Part shown: one piece after another, positions 20,433-30,020 of the stretch
Numbering within the stretch: the first letter of the stretch is position 1
Layout of the letters: every line of letters begins with the position of its first letter
Assembly: GCF_018500155.2 (NCBI RefSeq)
Contig: NZ_JAHBAK020000033.1
Span: 1 to 43,427 of the forward strand
From: Polynucleobacter sp.
GTDB taxonomy: Bacteria; Pseudomonadota; Gammaproteobacteria; Burkholderiales; Burkholderiaceae
Direction of reading: 5' to 3'
Length of the DNA: 43,427 nt
The notes under the pieces: generated by a model
What the model saw: only the letters and a program-made list of their open reading frames with translations
Told to the model about the DNA's origin: nothing
The model's database searches: none
Made by a program: the position numbers and the translations under genes

Positions 20433-21797
20433 ATGATGACTCGTAAGTTGCCCATCATTGCTGTAGCTACTGCTCCAGGCAGGGCGGGAGTGGGGGTGGT
20501 TCGGCTTAGCGGGCAAGACCTAAAGCCAATAATTAAAGCCCTTTTTAACAAAGAGCTTCAACCTCGACAGGCAACATTACTCAATTTGCTAGACGCCTCT
20601 GATCAACTTATTGATCAGCTTCTAGCAATTTATTTCGCCTCTCCAGCCTCGTTTACTGGAGAAGACGTTCTTGAGTTGCAATGCCATGGTGGCCCCCAGT
20701 TGCTGGGTTTGGTTATGCGGCGCTGCCTTGAGCTGGGAAAAGATAGCGGCTTGGCTATTGCTGAGCCTGGCGAATTTACTTTACGAGCGTACTTAAACAA
20801 CAAGGTAGACCTAGCTCAGGCAGAGGCCATTGCAGATTTAATTGATGCGCAGAGCGAAGCTGCTGCGCTTGGTGCCGCAAGGTCTTTGCAGGGAACCTTT
20901 TCCCATGACATTAATGAGTTAATCGAAGAGATTACTCAGTTGCGAATTTTGGTGGAGTCAACATTAGATTTCCCAGAAGAGGAAATTGAGTTTTTGGAAA
21001 ATGCCCATGCTCGCGAGAGACTTTTGGCGGTGAAGCATAAGCTTCGGACATTACAGGATGGCGCCAAGCAGGGAAAAATTTTGCGTGATGGGGCAAACTT
21101 GGTTTTGGTCGGAGCACCAAATGTCGGTAAAAGTTCGCTATTAAATTGTTTGGCTGGAGAAGAGGTGGCCATCGTTACACCCATTGCTGGCACTACTCGC
21201 GATCGAGTGAGAGAAAGCATCCAGATTGAGGGGGTGCCCTTACACATTATTGACACGGCTGGCCTGAGGTCAACCACTGATGAAGTCGAGGCCAAGGGGA
21301 TCGAGCGGACCTGGGAAGCTATTCGGTCGGCAGATTTGGTGGTGTTTCTAACTGCGCCGGGTGCTCAAAAAGAAGTTAACGATTTAAGGCCACAAATATT
21401 GAAGGCATTGCCAGCTAGGTGCCCCATCCTTGAGTTGATAAACAAGGCAGATCTATTGGATTTGGCAAAAATATCAAGAAACGAGAACACATTGTTGATA
21501 TCGGCCAAAACGGGCTATGGGATTGAAGACCTTAAGCAAAAAATACTCGAATTAATTGGCTGGAATGGATCCCAAGAGGGATCCATTGTCGCGCGTAGGC
21601 GCCATTTAGAATGTATTGAGCGCGCTGCTGAGCATATTGAAAGATCGGAGCAATTCGCTGCAAATGGCAACAATTCGCTCGAATTGTTTGCAGAAGAGCT
21701 ATCTTTAGCGCAAAATCACCTAGGTCAGATTACAGGAAAGCTGCTGCCAGACGATTTATTGGGCAAGATTTTTAGCCAATTTTGCATAGGCAAGTGA
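20433..21797 (+). CDS. mnmE: tRNA modification GTPase MnmE
   Basis: MnmE is the GTPase partner of MnmG for wobble-uridine (cmnm5U34) modification. The 454-residue protein has an N-terminal folate-binding/dimerisation domain, a helical domain, and an inserted G domain with G1 GAPNVGKSS at 227-235, G3 DTAGL and G4 NKAD. The C-terminal CIGK motif places the essential cysteine at C451, the same number as in E. coli. The start has two adjacent ATGs. It is last in the rpmH-yidC cluster. Confidence 0.98.
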   Translation: MMTRKLPIIAVATAPGRAGVGVVRLSGQDLKPIIKALFNKELQPRQATLLNLLDASDQLIDQLLAIYFASPASFTGEDVLELQCHGGPQLLGLVMRRCLELGKDSGLAIAEPGEFTLRAYLNNKVDLAQAEAIADLIDAQSEAAALGAARSLQGTFSHDINELIEEITQLRILVESTLDFPEEEIEFLENAHARERLLAVKHKLRTLQDGAKQGKILRDGANLVLVGAPNVGKSSLLNCLAGEEVAIVTPIAGTTRDRVRESIQIEGVPLHIIDTAGLRSTTDEVEAKGIERTWEAIRSADLVVFLTAPGAQKEVNDLRPQILKALPARCPILELINKADLLDLAKISRNENTLLISAKTGYGIEDLKQKILELIGWNGSQEGSIVARRRHLECIERAAEHIERSEQFAANGNNSLELFAEELSLAQNHLGQITGKLLPDDLLGKIFSQFCIGK

Positions 21798-21887
21798 CCA
21801 GCCATCGTGGGCAATCCATAAGACGCGAAATATGTCCAAAATGTTAAAATCATCGGATTAAAAAATTCAATTTTCATAGGGAAACAT

Positions 21888-23753
21888 ATGACTTCAACTA
21901 CTAGCGGCCAAATCAATGTGAATGCGCCCGCCTACGTAAAAAACCAGCGTTTAATTGAGTGGGTTGCAGAGGTTGCCGCCCTCACAAAACCTGATGCTAT
22001 TCGTTGGTGTGACGGTTCTCAAGCAGAGTACGATGAGTTATGCGAGTTACTTGTTAGTGCGGGCGTTTTTAAACGCCTTAACCCAGCAAAACGTAAAAAT
22101 TCATTTTTAGCACTTTCTGACCCAGAGGATGTTGCTCGCGTCGAAGATCGTACTTTTATTTGTTCTGCTAAAAAAGAAGATGCTGGTCCAACCAATAACT
22201 GGGTTGAGCCAAGCGAAATGCGCGCAACCTTAAAGCCTCTTTTTGATGGTTGCATGCGCGGAAGAACAATGTATGTTGTGCCATTTTCTATGGGCCCAAT
22301 TGGTTCACCTATTGCACACATTGGTGTAGAGCTTTCTGATAGTCCTTATGTTGCCATCAATATGCGTCTCATGACTCGTATGGGTAAGGCGGTGATTGAT
22401 CAGTTGGGTGCGGACGGCGAGTTTGTGCCTTGCATTCATACTGTTGGTAAGCCATTAGCTGCCGGCGAAAAAGACGTTGCATGGCCGAATAATAAAAACA
22501 AATACATTGTTCACTATCCAGAGACACGCGAGATTTGGTCTTTTGGATCAGGCTATGGTGGCAACGCGCTGTTAGGTAAAAAATGTTTCGCATTGCGTAT
22601 TGCTTCAAACATGGGCCGCGATCAAGGTTGGCTCGCTGAGCATATGTTGATTTTGGGCGTGACTTCGCCTGAAGGTAAGAAATATCATATTGCCGCCGCC
22701 TTCCCTTCTGCTTGTGGCAAAACCAACTTCTCTATGATGATTCCACCAAAAGGTTTTGAAGGTTGGAAGGTTACTACCATTGGTGATGACATTGCTTGGA
22801 TCAAGCCACGCAAAGACCCTGTCACCGGCAAAACACGTTTATTCGCGATTAATCCTGAGTCTGGTTACTTTGGCGTTGCTCCTGGAACAAACCGCCAAAC
22901 CAACCAAAACTGTATTGACTCACTTAATCAGGACGTTATTTTTACCAACGTTGGTCTAACGGATGATGGTGATGTTTGGTGGGAAGGTTTGACAGAAACA
23001 CCCCCAGCACATTTGATCGATTGGCAAGGCAAGGATTGGACTCCTGCAGATGGCGCCGCTGGCCGTAAAGCAGCTCATCCAAACTCACGCTTTACAGTAG
23101 CAGCAACCAATAATCCAGCGGTAGACCCAAAATGGGATGATCCAGAAGGCGTTCCAATTGATGCATTCTTATTTGGCGGTCGCCGCTCTAATACTGTTCC
23201 ACTTGTGAGTGAAGCACGTGATTGGGTTGAGGGTGTTTACATGGCCGCTACTTTGGGCTCTGAAACTACCGCAGCGATTACTGGTCAGATTGGTGTTGTC
23301 CGCCGTGACCCATTCGCCATGATTGCGTTTGCAGGTTACAACATGAGCGACTACTTCCAACATTGGCTCAATATTGGTAAGAAGCTACAAGCAGAAGGCG
23401 CTACATTGCCTAAGATCTATTGCGTGAACTGGTTCCGCAAAGATGAAAACGGTAAATTTGTATGGCCAGGCTTCGGTGAGAATATGCGCGTTCTCTCTTG
23501 GATTTTGAATCGTGCAGAAGGTAAAGCCAAGGGCAAAGAAACCCCATTTGGTATTACCCCTGAATATGATGATATGCACTGGGGCGGCCTTGATTATTCA
23601 CCCGAGAAATTTGCTAAAGCAATTACCGTTGCAGTTGATGACTGGAAGAATGAGTTAAAGCTGCATACAGAGTTGTTTGATCATCTTGGCGAGCGTTTGC
23701 CTAAAGAGTTAAAAGAGACCCGCGCAAAGATTGAGCAGCGCCTCAACGCCTAA
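21888..23753 (+). CDS. pckG: Phosphoenolpyruvate carboxykinase (GTP)
   Basis: PckG interconverts oxaloacetate plus GTP with phosphoenolpyruvate, CO2 and GDP; this is the gluconeogenic or anaplerotic step. The 621-residue protein has the GTP-type P-loop FPSACGKTN at 272-280 with the reactive C276, and the kinase-2 metal motif TIGDDIAWI at about 297-305. [14 protein letters not shown] marks the GTP-dependent rather than the ATP-dependent family. It is separated from mnmE by 90 bp and likely has its own promoter, which I could not define well. Confidence 0.97.
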   Translation: MTSTTSGQINVNAPAYVKNQRLIEWVAEVAALTKPDAIRWCDGSQAEYDELCELLVSAGVFKRLNPAKRKNSFLALSDPEDVARVEDRTFICSAKKEDAGPTNNWVEPSEMRATLKPLFDGCMRGRTMYVVPFSMGPIGSPIAHIGVELSDSPYVAINMRLMTRMGKAVIDQLGADGEFVPCIHTVGKPLAAGEKDVAWPNNKNKYIVHYPETREIWSFGSGYGGNALLGKKCFALRIASNMGRDQGWLAEHMLILGVTSPEGKKYHIAAAFPSACGKTNFSMMIPPKGFEGWKVTTIGDDIAWIKPRKDPVTGKTRLFAINPESGYFGVAPGTNRQTNQNCIDSLNQDVIFTNVGLTDDGDVWWEGLTETPPAHLIDWQGKDWTPADGAAGRKAAHPNSRFTVAATNNPAVDPKWDDPEGVPIDAFLFGGRRSNTVPLVSEARDWVEGVYMAATLGSETTAAITGQIGVVRRDPFAMIAFAGYNMSDYFQHWLNIGKKLQAEGATLPKIYCVNWFRKDENGKFVWPGFGENMRVLSWILNRAEGKAKGKETPFGITPEYDDMHWGGLDYSPEKFAKAITVAVDDWKNELKLHTELFDHLGERLPKELKETRAKIEQRLNA

Positions 23754-23790
23754 TCGGCAACACTGTTAGTAATACCCTTCATACACATTA

Positions 23791-25017
23791 ATGACCAAAC
23801 CCAATCACCATGACATCGTGGTGATTGGGGCAGGTATTTGTGGTGCAACAATTGCCCGAGAGCTTCTTGAGTGTGGAAAATCAGTTTGTGTAATTGATGC
23901 CGCAAATTCGGCTGCAACAGCATGCTCTAGTCATGCATATGCAATTGCACATCCCCATATTGGCAAAGGCTCTCCACGCTTATTGCGCCTAACACGCTTA
24001 GCTTTTTTATTGGCCGAAGCGCGTTGGGGAAAGACGTGGAATGCCCACGGCATTTTTCTTCCAACAAAAAAAGACCGCACATTTAATCGGGATGAGGTGT
24101 CAGCCCATCTGCGCTCACTCAATCTAGAAAAAGATATTGCAATTCCCTTAGATGCTAAAGAAGCAAGCAGTGTCTGCGGTGTTGAGCAAAGCGGGGTTTG
24201 GATCGCGCGCGGTGCCAGCCTAGACTTATCGCAAGCTTCAAAAGAGCTATTAAGCAATCATGATGGCCTCACATGTTTATGGGGCACACAAATTACTTGC
24301 TTAGAAAATGTTGAGGGTATTTGGCGCCTTAAAGACAATCAAGGGCATGTAGTAGTAACGGCGAAGAAAGTGGTTCTTGCAGCGGCAATGGGGACCAAGC
24401 CCTTGATCAACAGTTTGGGCCTGCGTTTGCCGCTCAGGCCTGTGCGCGGGCAGCTAAGCATTTTTTCAATTAACCCCCAGGATCACTGGGTGACAAAGTT
24501 ACCCAGAGTCGGAATTTCGGGCGACGGTTATTGCTTGCCGGCTCTTAAGGGAAATGATGGCATTTATCGCTGGATGGTAGGGTCTAGCTTTGATGAGGGA
24601 GAGGACGATCTTGTTCCAAGACTGACCAGCGATGACTTTAATCGTGAGCAAGCCAAAGGCTTGGTGAATTATGCCGATGGAAATGTAAAGCATCTCCACC
24701 ACGATGGAGAGTTTGTTGGTGTGCGTTGTGTTGCGGGCGACCGCTTGCCAATCATCGGCGCCTTGAATCAGCGCCCTGGCATTTTTATTGCTACTGCACT
24801 GGGGTCAAGGGGAATTTTGTGGTCAGCGTTAGCAGCCAAGCTAATTACAGCTCAGCTGCTGGAGGACGACTTTGCTTTGCTTGCGCGTTTAGGCTTTGCT
24901 TCCGATTTAGTTGCTGCGCTGGCGCCCGCACGTTTCTTGGCTGGTGCTTTGGCAGCGCCCGGCGCCTTAGCTTCAAACTCAAAACCAATTTTGCCATCCG
25001 AGCCAAGCGCTAGGTAG
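23791..25017 (+). CDS. Stand-alone MnmC2-like FAD-dependent oxidoreductase
   Basis: This 408-residue FAD protein of the DAO fold has the N-terminal dinucleotide motif VVIGAGICGATIA (about 10-22). Several segments resemble the C-terminal oxidase half of bifunctional MnmC: RPVRGQLSIF, a GSSFDEGEDD stretch, GVRCVAGDRLPIIG near 311-324, and a LVAALAPARF tail at 373-382. MnmC2 oxidises the cmnm5 group on tRNA U34 to nm5; MnmE and MnmG, which make cmnm5, are encoded in this window. No methyltransferase (MnmC1) domain is attached. The final 55 codons overlap topB antisense by 166 bp. A generic D-amino-acid-oxidase-like function is the alternative. Confidence 0.7.
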   Translation: MTKPNHHDIVVIGAGICGATIARELLECGKSVCVIDAANSAATACSSHAYAIAHPHIGKGSPRLLRLTRLAFLLAEARWGKTWNAHGIFLPTKKDRTFNRDEVSAHLRSLNLEKDIAIPLDAKEASSVCGVEQSGVWIARGASLDLSQASKELLSNHDGLTCLWGTQITCLENVEGIWRLKDNQGHVVVTAKKVVLAAAMGTKPLINSLGLRLPLRPVRGQLSIFSINPQDHWVTKLPRVGISGDGYCLPALKGNDGIYRWMVGSSFDEGEDDLVPRLTSDDFNREQAKGLVNYADGNVKHLHHDGEFVGVRCVAGDRLPIIGALNQRPGIFIATALGSRGILWSALAAKLITAQLLEDDFALLARLGFASDLVAALAPARFLAGALAAPGALASNSKPILPSEPSAR

Positions 25018-27515
25018 GCTTTGAAGCCACGCCCAGTGCGGTTAGATTTAAAGTTGGTAAGAAGATCAGTTTTGCCTTCTTTGAGCAATTTTTGAATTTG
25101 CTCGTGAGAGACTTCTTGCTGCAAAACGACTTTACCAGTTTTGAAATCGCATGATTTGCTGGGCCCAGTATTGCTCTCGCAAATGTATCGCATTCCGTCT
25201 TCATAAACCGCCCCAGAGCATTTTGGACAAGCGCCTAATGCTTGGCGCCCAGTGAAATCGATCGCCTCTGTTTCATCATCTTCTGTATTGCCAAAATCAA
25301 ACTCTAGCTTGAATCCGGCATTTGGATAATCGGCATCATCCTCGGGTATTTCAGTTAATTTAATAATGGCTGCAAATGGACGCCCCATCTTGCTACGAAA
25401 GCCTTGCAGTGGACCAATGGTTTTCTCACGTAATAACTCTTCCACCTCTGGATATTCAAAAGCGCGACCACCCGGGGTTTTGCTAATCGTAAAACCACAT
25501 TTTTCACATGCAAAACGTCGATAGTTTTCTTTAACGGGGCCCTTGCAGTGTGGGCATGGGGTGCTTAAGGTTGCATAGTCGCCCGGAATGGTATCGCTGT
25601 CATATTCTTTGGCGCGCTTCACAATTCTTTGTGTCATCTGCGCAATTTCTTGCATAAATGTATCGCGCTTCATTTTGCCGTGCTCAATGAGCGACAGCTT
25701 GTTTTCCCAGCTTCCAGTTAAGTCTGGACGAGTGAGCTCTTCTACATCTAAGCCACGCAGCAAGGTCATTAATTGAAACGCCTTAGCTGTGGGGATGAGT
25801 TCCCGTGCCTCGCGCACTATGTACTTTTCAGCAAGCAGCCCTTCGATAATCGCGGCACGAGTTGCTGGAGTGCCAAGCCCTTTTTCAGCCATTGCTTCAC
25901 GCATTTCATCATCATCAACCCACTTCCCGGCGCTCTCCATTGCAGACAGCAAGGTAGCTTCGGTATAGCGCGCAGGCGGTTTAGTTTTGAGTGGAACGGC
26001 GACAACAGATTCGGTTTGTACGGTTTCACCCTCTTTTACTGGCACCAGCTCATCGTCTGCCTGGTTAGATTTTCCGTAAACGGTTAGCCAGCCTGGGTTG
26101 ACGAGCACTCGACCTTCGGTTTTGAAATGATGTCCCGAGGCCTCAGTAATGCGTGTGGTGACGCGGAATTCAGCAGCAGGATAAAAGACAGCTAAGAAGC
26201 GGCGCACAACTAAGTCATAAAGCTTTGCCTCTGGCTCGCTCAAGCTTTTGGGCGCTTCTAGGGTTGGAATAATGGCAAAGTGATCAGAAATCTTGGAGTT
26301 ATCAAAAATTCTCTTGTTGGGTTTTATCCAGCCATGACCGGCTTTTGCTTTTGAGTCAGCGGAATCGCCTTGCAGAATTTGTTTTGCAAATGGGCGATAT
26401 TCTTGCGAGTGCTCCGCAAGATTTTCCATAGTCTGTTTCACGGTATCAAGATAATCCTCGGGCAATGCTTTTGCATCAGTTCGCGGATAGGTTAGTACCT
26501 TATGACGTTCATAAAGTGCTTGAGCTAGACCCAATGTATTTTTTGCCGAAAAGCCAAAGCGAGCATTGGCTTCACGTTGCAAACTGGTTAAATCAAAAAG
26601 TTGTGGAGCCAGCTGGGTTGCGGGTTTTGATTCTTCTGTGACAGAGGCTTTTTTCCCACGACAAGCTGCCACAATACTTTGTGCCGCCGCTTCGCTCCAA
26701 ATGCGATTTTCGCGGGCGTCCGGCTCCGTCACATCTTTTTTAAACTTAGGATCAAACCATCGCCCTTCGTATATACCTGCGGAGGCAATAAATTCGGCCT
26801 TCACTTCCCAGTAATCTTTTGATACGAATTTACGTATAAGCTCTTCACGATCAACCACAATGGAAAGGGTTGGCGTTTGCACTCGACCGACGGTTGTTAA
26901 AAAGAATCCACCGCTTTTGCTATTGAAGGCGGTCATTGCTCTAGTGCCATTAATGCCTACTAACCAGTCCGCTTCTGAGCGGCAGCGAGCAGCATCGGCA
27001 AGAGGCTGCATCTCATCATCAGAGCGTAGAGTTGCAAACCCCTCTCGAATAGCTGCAGGCGTCATCGATTGCAGCCAAAGTCTTTTGATAGTTTGAGAGG
27101 CTTTCGCGTGTTGGGCAATCAATCTAAAAATGAGCTCGCCTTCGCGTCCGGCATCACATGCATTAATGAGGGTGGTAACGTCCTTGCGCTTAATGAGCTT
27201 TTGCAAGACTTTTAGGCGCGATTCTGTTTTTGCGATTGGGCGCAAATCAAAATGGGGCGGGACAACCGGTAAATTGGCAAAAGACCATTTACCGCGTTTT
27301 ACGTCATATTCCTCTGGGGCCGCTATTTCTAAAAGGTGGCCCACTGCGGATGAAATTAAAAAATCATCGCTTTCAAAATAGTCTTCGTGCTTTGTAAACC
27401 CTCCAAGGGCCTTAGCAATGTCATTGGCGACCGACGGCTTTTCGGCAATGATTAACGCCTTTGGGTGGTCCGCCGATATGGTTTTGGAGCTGCTTTTGGT
27501 AGATGCTTTAGCCAC
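24852..27515 (-). CDS. topB: DNA topoisomerase III (type IA)
   Basis: TopB relaxes and decatenates DNA by single-strand passage. In the 887-residue protein the TOPRIM domain has E25 (IIAEKPSVA) and DAGREGE at 121-127. The catalytic tyrosine is Y343 in LTYPRTDAKA. Two C-terminal zinc-ribbon-like units follow: CPHC..CEKC (about 655-675) and CPKC..C (about 775-793). The last 35 residues or so are a Lys/Ala/Ser-rich tail (AKAPAKKRAG..., ending SSSSS) typical of nucleic-acid-binding extensions. That tail is encoded antisense to the MnmC2-like 3' end. It is on the minus strand against the local gene direction. Confidence 0.95.
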   Translation of the reverse strand: MAKASTKSSSKTISADHPKALIIAEKPSVANDIAKALGGFTKHEDYFESDDFLISSAVGHLLEIAAPEEYDVKRGKWSFANLPVVPPHFDLRPIAKTESRLKVLQKLIKRKDVTTLINACDAGREGELIFRLIAQHAKASQTIKRLWLQSMTPAAIREGFATLRSDDEMQPLADAARCRSEADWLVGINGTRAMTAFNSKSGGFFLTTVGRVQTPTLSIVVDREELIRKFVSKDYWEVKAEFIASAGIYEGRWFDPKFKKDVTEPDARENRIWSEAAAQSIVAACRGKKASVTEESKPATQLAPQLFDLTSLQREANARFGFSAKNTLGLAQALYERHKVLTYPRTDAKALPEDYLDTVKQTMENLAEHSQEYRPFAKQILQGDSADSKAKAGHGWIKPNKRIFDNSKISDHFAIIPTLEAPKSLSEPEAKLYDLVVRRFLAVFYPAAEFRVTTRITEASGHHFKTEGRVLVNPGWLTVYGKSNQADDELVPVKEGETVQTESVVAVPLKTKPPARYTEATLLSAMESAGKWVDDDEMREAMAEKGLGTPATRAAIIEGLLAEKYIVREARELIPTAKAFQLMTLLRGLDVEELTRPDLTGSWENKLSLIEHGKMKRDTFMQEIAQMTQRIVKRAKEYDSDTIPGDYATLSTPCPHCKGPVKENYRRFACEKCGFTISKTPGGRAFEYPEVEELLREKTIGPLQGFRSKMGRPFAAIIKLTEIPEDDADYPNAGFKLEFDFGNTEDDETEAIDFTGRQALGACPKCSGAVYEDGMRYICESNTGPSKSCDFKTGKVVLQQEVSHEQIQKLLKEGKTDLLTNFKSNRTGRGFKAYLALGSDGKIGFEFEAKAPGAAKAPAKKRAGASAATKSEAKPKRASKAKSSSSS

Positions 27516-27653
27516 GCGTTTGCCTAAATTTGAGCCTAAATGAATGTTTATTAGCGAAAAAGGAGGATCAATTTAAACCAAATTTGGCATTGGTCTACTT
27601 CAACCCCTCTTTTTTATTATTAACCGATAAATCTGGAAATGTCCAAAAACCCC

Positions 27654-27712
27654 TTAATTTGGGCATGATTTGACTTTCAATTGGAGGTCTAAAAGCGTCA
27701 TAAAACGCGCTA
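27654..27712 (-). pseudogene. Possible remnant of the dprA C-terminal winged helix
   Basis: After the dprA stop, the minus strand in a different frame encodes WLARFMTLLDLQLKVKSC, which resembles the LLDLELxGxVxxLPGG end of DprA winged-helix domains. Only about 13 codons separate it from the dprA stop, too few for the full domain, so both an internal deletion and a frameshift would be needed. This is an eye-level similarity only. The rest of the 220-bp topB-dprA gap shows nothing I recognise. Confidence 0.35.
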
Positions 27713-27735
27713 ACCAATTGTATAAAAAGACTTTT

Positions 27736-28401
27736 TTATGGAAGAAGAATCTCTTCCAGCACTTCTTTAGGCTTGCAAACCAATTTGGCACCCTGTTGAA
27801 TGAGTTGATGGCATCCAGCAAAGTGGCCATCATGAATGTTTCCCGGTAACGCAAAAATTTCTCTACCCAAATCTGCCGCTATCCGGGCGGTGATTAAAGA
27901 GCCAGAATTTTTAGCGGCTTCAATCACGATTACCCCTAGTGATAGGGCTGCAATGATGCGGTTTCTCTTAGGAAAATGAAAGGGTCTTGGGCCCGTCCCA
28001 GGCATAAATTCCGAGACCAGTAGCCCTTGCCGGGCAATTTGCTGGGCGAGCCCAAAATGCTCTTTAGGGTACGTGATGTCTAGACCTGTTCCGCATACCG
28101 CTAGAGTTTGAGATTCTGCTGCTAGGCTCCCTTTATGGGCAGCGCCATCGACGCCCCTCGCAAGACCAGAAATAATGAGAGCGCCAGATCTTGCGAGTGA
28201 TTGGGCAAAAAAATAAGCGTGACTTAATCCTTGTGGGCTCGCAGCCCGTGAGCCCACAATAGCGATCATTGGGCGCTGAAGAAGTTGGACATTTCCAAGG
28301 GCATAAATGCACGAAGGTGGGTCGAATAAATCATTTAAGCGCGTAGGATAGTTTGGGCTTCCACGCATAATTTTTTTAATCATTTGTTTTTCAAGGGTCA
28401 T
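27736..28401 (-). CDS. dprA: DprA-like protein reduced to the Rossmann core (probably truncated)
   Basis: DprA protects incoming single-stranded DNA and loads RecA during natural transformation. Core motifs are present: [41 protein letters not shown] and [22 protein letters not shown]. The protein has only 221 residues, against roughly 360-390 for typical DprA. The N-terminal SAM-like domain is missing, because def begins 75 bp upstream. The C-terminal winged helix is missing too. Downstream, in another frame, the peptide LARFMTLLDLQLKVKSCPN resembles the end of a winged helix, suggesting deletion and frameshift. The core may still work; I cannot tell. Confidence 0.85.
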   Translation of the reverse strand: MTLEKQMIKKIMRGSPNYPTRLNDLFDPPSCIYALGNVQLLQRPMIAIVGSRAASPQGLSHAYFFAQSLARSGALIISGLARGVDGAAHKGSLAAESQTLAVCGTGLDITYPKEHFGLAQQIARQGLLVSEFMPGTGPRPFHFPKRNRIIAALSLGVIVIEAAKNSGSLITARIAADLGREIFALPGNIHDGHFAGCHQLIQQGAKLVCKPKEVLEEILLP

Positions 28402-28476
28402 GGTGAAAGCATTTTTGAGGCGTGGGGTTTTGATGGCAATCGGGACAGATGGATTGCTCTGTTGGATAATTCCTAC

Positions 28477-28992
28477 ATGGCCCTATTAACTGTTCTTTGT
28501 TATCCCGACCCCCGTCTGCACAAGGTTGCCAAACCGGTTGCCAAGGTAGATGAACGCATCAAAAAAATCGTAGCTGATATGGCTGATACGATGTATGACG
28601 CTCCAGGAGTGGGTTTGGCTGCAACCCAGGTAGATATTCATGAGCGAATCGTTGTTATTGATGTGTCTGATGAACAAAATGAGCTGCGAGTTTTCATTAA
28701 CCCTGAAATCACTTGGACCAGCCCAGAGAAAAAATCTTGGCGTGAGGGATGTCTTTCAGTTCCTGATTTTTATGATGAGGTTGAGCGCCCTGCACAAATA
28801 AAAGTAAAGGCTTTGGATTTGGACGGTAAAGAATTTGAAATCGAAGCTGATGGGTTGCTAGCAGTATGCTTGCAACACGAACTCGATCATTTAGAAGGTA
28901 AAGTTTTTGTTGAGTATTTGTCGCTTCTTAAACGTAATCGCATTTCACAAAAATTGAAAAAGCGCGCTAAAGAGTTGATAGGTTCGCGTTAA
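28477..28992 (+). CDS. def: Peptide deformylase
   Basis: Def removes the N-formyl group from new proteins. I start it at ATG 28477 ([21 protein letters not shown]), giving the normal 171 residues. The open frame extends further upstream to 28384, but those 31 residues do not resemble the family and lie in the dprA 5' region. The three family motifs are GVGLAATQ (44-51), EGCLSVP (90-96, metal ligand C92) and QHELDHLEG (133-141, ligands H134 and H138, catalytic E135). fmt follows 8 bp later, the usual def-fmt pair; the def product acts on chains initiated with Fmt-formylated Met-tRNA. Confidence 0.97.
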   Translation: MALLTVLCYPDPRLHKVAKPVAKVDERIKKIVADMADTMYDAPGVGLAATQVDIHERIVVIDVSDEQNELRVFINPEITWTSPEKKSWREGCLSVPDFYDEVERPAQIKVKALDLDGKEFEIEADGLLAVCLQHELDHLEGKVFVEYLSLLKRNRISQKLKKRAKELIGSR

Positions 28993-29000
28993 GCGTATTT

Positions 29001-29999
29001 ATGAAAATTGTCTTCGCTGGCACTCCTGAATTCGCCGCGCAAGCAATGCGAGCAATCTATGATGCTGGCCATAATATTGTCTTGGCGTTAACCCAGCCAG
29101 ATCGTCCTGCTGGCAGAGGAATGCATCTTCAGGCCAGCCCGGTTAAACAGTTTGCAATAGAAAAAAAGATACCGGTCATTCAGCCTGAAACGCTACGGCG
29201 CACTAGTTCAGACTCGCATAAAAAAGCGCAAGCAGAAGAGGCCTATCAGCGTTTAATTCAAACTGATTTTGATGCGATGGTAGTGGTTGCTTATGGTTTG
29301 ATATTGCCCCAAGAGATTTTAGATATTAGTGAGCGCCCTGGCAGGCACGGAAGTTTTAATATCCATGCTTCCTTATTGCCTCGTTGGCGAGGAGCCGCTC
29401 CAATTCAGCGTGCAATAGAGGCTGGCGATCAAAAGACAGGCGTATGCATTATGCAAATGGATGCTGGCCTTGATACTGGAAGTACGGTGTTAATAGATGT
29501 TGTTGAAATTACCACGAGCGACACGAGTGCAACCTTGCATGACAAATTAGCAGCGTTAGGCGCAAAACTCATCGTGAACGTTCTTGCGCAGTTAGATTCG
29601 GGCCAGACATTGACGCACACTCCACAGCCAGCCGAAAACATTACCTATGCGGAAAAGATTTTAAAAAGTGAAGCTGAGATAGACTGGTCTTTGGAGGCCA
29701 AAACAATCGATGCTCAGATTAGGGCTTTTAACCCCTTCCCCGGCTCTACTAGTGGTTTTGAAGGCCAAACCATCAAGCTTTGGAATTCCAGTCTTTGTCC
29801 TAAGTTAGATCACAAAAAAGGTAAGCCGGGAGAGGTGCTGGGCTTTGGCGAGCGTGGAATTTTTGTGCAATGTGGCGCGAACGTCATCGAAGTTCTTGAA
29901 GTGCAAAAACCTGGTGGCAAAAGGATTGACGCAAAAACATGGCTACAGACGGTTGAGGGTACGAAGCAGCCAATATGTTTTGAAGCGTTACCGAAGTAA
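29001..29999 (+). CDS. fmt: Methionyl-tRNA formyltransferase
   Basis: Fmt formylates initiator Met-tRNA with 10-formyl-tetrahydrofolate. In the 332-residue protein the folate/catalytic motif NIHASLLPRWRGAAPIQ is at 120-136 (N120 and H122), and D158 in MDAGLDTG completes the catalytic trio. The C-terminal OB-like tRNA-binding domain begins near 215. It is about 18 residues longer than the E. coli enzyme before the motif because of an insert around 66-80 (RRTSSDSHKKAQAEE). Confidence 0.97.
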   Translation: MKIVFAGTPEFAAQAMRAIYDAGHNIVLALTQPDRPAGRGMHLQASPVKQFAIEKKIPVIQPETLRRTSSDSHKKAQAEEAYQRLIQTDFDAMVVVAYGLILPQEILDISERPGRHGSFNIHASLLPRWRGAAPIQRAIEAGDQKTGVCIMQMDAGLDTGSTVLIDVVEITTSDTSATLHDKLAALGAKLIVNVLAQLDSGQTLTHTPQPAENITYAEKILKSEAEIDWSLEAKTIDAQIRAFNPFPGSTSGFEGQTIKLWNSSLCPKLDHKKGKPGEVLGFGERGIFVQCGANVIEVLEVQKPGGKRIDAKTWLQTVEGTKQPICFEALPK

Positions 30000-30020
30000 A
30001 GTTGAAGATGGACAAAATCA

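Noticed and set aside
28384-28476. A 31-residue N-terminal extension of peptide deformylase
   Set aside because: The extension lacks family similarity and includes the dprA 5' end; the internal ATG at 28477 gives the standard def start.
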